Assembly: GCA_003224175.1 (NCBI GenBank)
Contig: QHYQ01000236.1
Location: 1 to 47,784, forward strand
Reading direction: 5' to 3'
Length of the DNA: 47,784 bases
Source: Acidobacteriota bacterium
Lineage (GTDB): Bacteria; Acidobacteriota; Terriglobia; Acidiferrales; UBA7541
A program made the translations under genes and the position numbers. Positions within the stretch are counted from its first letter, which is position 1, and the number at the start of each line of letters is the position of its first letter. This document shows positions 45,317-47,784 of this stretch, one piece after another. The notes beneath the pieces were generated by a model. The model ran no database searches, was not told the origin of the DNA, and saw nothing but the letters and a program-made list of their open reading frames with translations.

Positions 45317-45790
45317 TCAAGGGATGGGTGCCGCACCCTCTTGGGAATAAACGCTTTCTAAGTTGCCGGAGTCGGTCGCCGTCACAACATAGTAATAGGT
45401 TTGACCGGATTGAACAGCGTTATCTCTGTAGTTTGTAGCGGCAATAATCGACGGGTTGAGCTTGGTATATGGCCCGCCGGAGCCGGTTCCTCGGTACACA
45501 TTGTAGCCTAGGACTCCCGAAGAGATGCTGGGATTCCAACTCAAGGTCACTTCATGGGACCCAACGGCACTAGATTGAGCGGGTGATGTCAACGTCCCCG
45601 ACGTATTGGCAGCGCTATTCGATGAAGCCAGACCCGCCGATGTGGAAGCGCAGCTCGAAAGAATAACGGTAGCGAGAAGTGTGGTCACCATTATGAGCAG
45701 GGTGAATGCTTTTCCGTGTGCCCGCCCAAACGGCAGGCAAGGGCGATCACTTGAGGGTGCTAAGCAAATACGTGCGGGGTGCATCTTCAC
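45317..45790 (-). CDS. Fibronectin type III lipoprotein
   Basis: 157 residues. A hydrophobic signal with lipobox VILSSC predicts a lipoprotein after cleavage at Cys (about residue 47). A Ser/Thr/Asn linker is followed by one FN3 domain: VTLSWNPSISSGVLGYNVYRG, TNYRDNAVQSGQTYYYVVTATDS, ESVYSQEGAAPIP. The start may be later than 45790: the 30 residues before the signal core are atypically long. It is a paralogue of the protein at 41407-41802. Confidence 0.75.
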   Translation of the reverse strand: MKMHPARICLAPSSDRPCLPFGRAHGKAFTLLIMVTTLLATVILSSCASTSAGLASSNSAANTSGTLTSPAQSSAVGSHEVTLSWNPSISSGVLGYNVYRGTGSGGPYTKLNPSIIAATNYRDNAVQSGQTYYYVVTATDSGNLESVYSQEGAAPIP

Positions 45791-45843
45791 GACGGGGGAG
45801 TATAGGGGTAAACCTGTAGATACCGATACTGGCCACTAGGGCT

Positions 45844-45899
45844 AAAAAGGTACGGGCCAGGGGAAAAAGGTACGGGGTGGTAGGGCGAACAAGGTAGGG
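45844..45899 (+). repeat. Short tandem repeats, AAAAAGGTACGGG
   Basis: AAAAAGGTACGGG occurs at 45844-45856 and 45864-45876, exactly 20 bp apart, with a degenerate third copy ACAAGGTAGGG at 45889-45899. One helical turn times two spacing suits a protein-binding array. Similar arrays occur at ends of some insertion sequences, but no transposase adjoins. Confidence 0.6.
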
Positions 45900-45983
45900 A
45901 ATCTTTCCCCGCTGGATCCGATCTGATCTGGGGTACTGGCCGGTGAGTCCAGCAGGTTCACACGGAACCTAGTTGCGGGCCAC

Positions 45984-46565
45984 TCAGCCGGGCTTTCCTA
46001 ATGGCACCGCATCCTCCGGTTTGAAAAGCGGTATAGCTGGTTTCCCGGTCATGCGAGCCGCTTCTGTGGCAATCGTTTCCAGGTCGACCTTCGAAAAACC
46101 AACGCAACGAGTCTGGATACGACCGCCAGGCAGAATCAGGAACAATGTGGGAGAATTCGTGAGGCCGTATCGGTTCGAAGCAGGGTAACCTTTTCCATCG
46201 ATAAGAACCGGGAACTTGATGTTAAATTGCTGCGTGAACTTTCGTGTGTCTTTGGGGTGATTTTGGGAAATTCCCCACAAAGTGAAGTTCGACCCACCAT
46301 ACATCTCATACATCCGCTGGAGAAATGGAAACGTGAACTGAGACGTTACGCAGTTCACTTTGAAGAATGCAGCCAAAACGGATCCGTTTTTGAGGGCGTC
46401 GGCTAGACACATCCTATGTCCATCGAGATTCTTGAGCATGATTGCGGGGGCCCTCTCGCCCGCCCGAATCGCTGCGAGCGGTTCTCTCCGGAGGAAACGA
46501 TGCACTAAACCCAGCAAATTCAAATTGCGAAAGTCTGCGGCGGAAATGCGGGCCGAATTTCTCAT
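45984..46565 (-). CDS. Thiol-disulfide redoxin (AhpC/TSA-TlpA type) with CxxS
   Basis: 193 residues. Thioredoxin fold with RAGERAPAIMLKNLDG, the active-site region FFKVNCVTSQFTFPFLQRMY, a cis-Pro in LTNSPTLFLILPGG and a C-terminal helix. Relatives usually carry CxxC here; this one has CVTS, so only a peroxidatic/nucleophilic Cys is left. No signal peptide is evident. It is encoded on the minus strand next to the IS110 left end (its ATG at 46565 is about 30 bp from the IS110 leader hairpin). Confidence 0.8.
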   Translation of the reverse strand: MRNSARISAADFRNLNLLGLVHRFLRREPLAAIRAGERAPAIMLKNLDGHRMCLADALKNGSVLAAFFKVNCVTSQFTFPFLQRMYEMYGGSNFTLWGISQNHPKDTRKFTQQFNIKFPVLIDGKGYPASNRYGLTNSPTLFLILPGGRIQTRCVGFSKVDLETIATEAARMTGKPAIPLFKPEDAVPLGKPG

Positions 46566-46591
46566 TGCTCTTGATCAGATGGGATGAGAAG

Positions 46592-46663
46592 GCCGGTCTC
46601 CAGCGGGATGCGATACGCTCCCAATGATCGACGCGCTCGAAGCGCAAGATAAAGGAGACCGGC
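46592..46663 (+). ncRNA. Structured 5' leader of the IS110 element, possible bridge RNA
   Basis: GCCGGTCTCC (46592-46601) and GGAGACCGGC (46654-46663) are a perfect 10-bp inverted repeat enclosing two further hairpins: GGGA-t-GCG-ata-CGC-TCCC (46605-46622) and GCGCT-CGA-AGCGC (46633-46645). IS110-subgroup elements encode their bridge RNA in the noncoding left end before the transposase gene, as here. The outer stem also covers the GGAG RBS, so it could regulate translation instead. Confidence 0.45.
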
Positions 46664-46664
46664 T

Positions 46665-47765
46665 ATGAAGAAGATTAGCACTGAAGCGATGAACAGAATC
46701 GAGAATTTCAAAGGTCAGCAGCTGACGATCGGATTGGATCTGGGAGACCGATTCAGCCATTAGTGCATTTTGAATGCATCGGGCGAAGTGATTGGGGAGC
46801 ACAAGCTACCGACAACGCCGCAAGGGATCGACGAAGTCTTCGGCAGGATCCCGCGCAGTCGGATCGCGCTAGAGACCGGAACCCATTCGCCTTGGGTCAG
46901 CCGGCAATTGGGCCGGTTGGGGCACGAAGTAATCGTCGCTCACGCGCGCAACGTGCGACTGATCGGGGACAGTAGCCGGAAAGATGATCGATTCGATTCT
47001 TGGACACTGGCACGGCTGGCCCGAATCGACCCTGGGTTGTTGGGTCCGGTGCAACATCGTAGCGCCCAGGCGCAAATCCATCTGACGGTCATGCGGGCTC
47101 GAGTGGGACTGGTCCGTGCGCGCACGGCGTTGGTGAACACCGCACGCGGGTTGACGAAATCGTATGGGGAGCGGCTGCCGAAATGTGGCACCCAGAAAAT
47201 GAATCGGGAAATGGCCCAAGGGCTGAGCCAGGAGTTGCGGGAGGCCTTGGATCCGCTTTTGGGAGAAATCGAATCGTTGAACGAGCGGATCGCGGAATAC
47301 GACCGGCGGATCGAGCAAATCGCCAAGGAGGTCTATCCCCAGGTGGCCCTGCTCAAACAGGTGAAGGGGGTGGGAACGCTCATTGCCTTGGCCTACGTTC
47401 TGACTCTGGACGACCCACACCGATTTCGCCGAAGTCGGGATGCGGGATGCTTTGTGGGGTTGCGCCCTGGTCGCAGAGACTCAGGTATGAGTCAGCCACA
47501 GCTACACATCACCAAAGAGGGAGATGTATACCTGAGAACGTTGCTGGTGCAAGGCGCGCACTACATTCTCGGACCGTTTGGAGAGGACAGTGATCTACGG
47601 CGCTGGGGACTGAAACTCGCGGAACGCGGCGGGAAGAATGCCAAAAAGCGAGCGGTGGTTGCCGTAGCCCGGAAGTTGGCCGTACTGCTTCACAAGCTGT
47701 GGGTCAGCGGAGAGGTTTATGAACCACTGCGGAACAACCACAAAGTGGTGGCCGCAGTAGCGTAG
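46665..47765 (+). pseudogene. IS110-family transposase with an in-frame amber stop
   Basis: 366 codons from ATG 46665 (GGAG 5 bases upstream). RuvC-like DEDD part: GLDLGDRF (D25), ALETGTHSPW, SRKDDRFDSWTLARLARI. C-terminal Transposase_20 part: LLKQVKGVGTLIALAYVLTL and GCFVGLRPGRRDSG with the likely catalytic Ser. TAG at codon 33 (46761-46763) sits where relatives have an aromatic residue (SHxC). TTG 46770 could reinitiate but would omit D25. A single base change would restore the gene. Confidence 0.85.
46761..46763 (+). other. In-frame amber codon in the IS110 transposase
   Basis: TAG between AGC CAT and TGC ATT, with coding sequence continuous on both sides in the same frame. It most simply derives from TAT or TAC (Tyr). 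Confidence 0.85.
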
Positions 47766-47784
47766 GAAAGGGGAATTTTAACAA

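Noticed and set aside
44890-45438. A 182-codon + strand open frame as a gene
   Set aside because: It has no domain, no good RBS and low-quality composition, it overlaps the FN3 lipoprotein and the minus-strand fragment, and it reads as noise.

Overview
The window reads as a chromosomal segment of an environmental bacterium, most likely an acidobacterium. That assignment is an inference from gene style: an XrtA/EpsH-type exopolysaccharide (EPS) gene set, a receiver-thioredoxin-reductase fusion paired with a cyclic-nucleotide-binding kinase, small fibronectin-III proteins, and IS1182 and IS110 elements. No rRNA, tRNA or CRISPR array was seen.

Region 1 (1-6201) is metabolic and regulatory. It holds a ring-cleaving dioxygenase-like glyoxalase, an alpha/beta hydrolase and a quinone oxidoreductase, then a decayed DUF4126 gene. 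A two-gene signalling unit follows: a receiver + thioredoxin-reductase-like flavoprotein that lacks the redox CxxC, abutting a cNMP-binding histidine kinase. An intact IS1182 transposase (6230-7528) and a 620-bp gene-poor stretch separate this from the EPS locus.

Region 2 (8150-39383) is one unbroken run of + strand genes, about 31 kb, for a surface polysaccharide. The first block encodes the export machine: Wza-like protein, outer-membrane barrel, chain-length protein, AAA ATPase and CpsD-type kinase. A leader carrying an exact ops-type motif and a strong hairpin comes next, then a NusG-paralogue antiterminator, an initiating sugar transferase, a WlbA/WlbB/WlbC set plus WecB-like epimerase for a diacetamido-uronic acid type sugar, DUF354, and two family-2 glycosyltransferases. 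A large set of modifying enzymes is interleaved: two GNAT/FemAB-like transferases, two NodB-type and one YdjC-type deacetylases, an ATP-grasp ligase, an epimerase, a second Gfo/Idh enzyme, and an asparagine-synthetase-like protein without its glutaminase cysteine. Polymerase (Wzy) and flippase (Wzx) genes are present, but wzx carries one in-frame TGA. No exosortase gene and no UDP-GlcNAc 6-dehydrogenase gene lies in the window.

Region 3 (39384-47784) is more accessory. It has an exported parallel beta-helix protein, two small exported FN3 proteins, a tandem pair of methyltransferases, a flavin monooxygenase-like protein, a broken exported-protein fragment, a redoxin with CxxS, and an IS110 element with an amber stop and a structured 5' leader that may be its bridge RNA. 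The decay in this window (two homopolymer indels in DUF4126, one in the fragment near 44.88 kb, nonsense codons in wzx and IS110) could be real or assembly error, and should be checked against reads.
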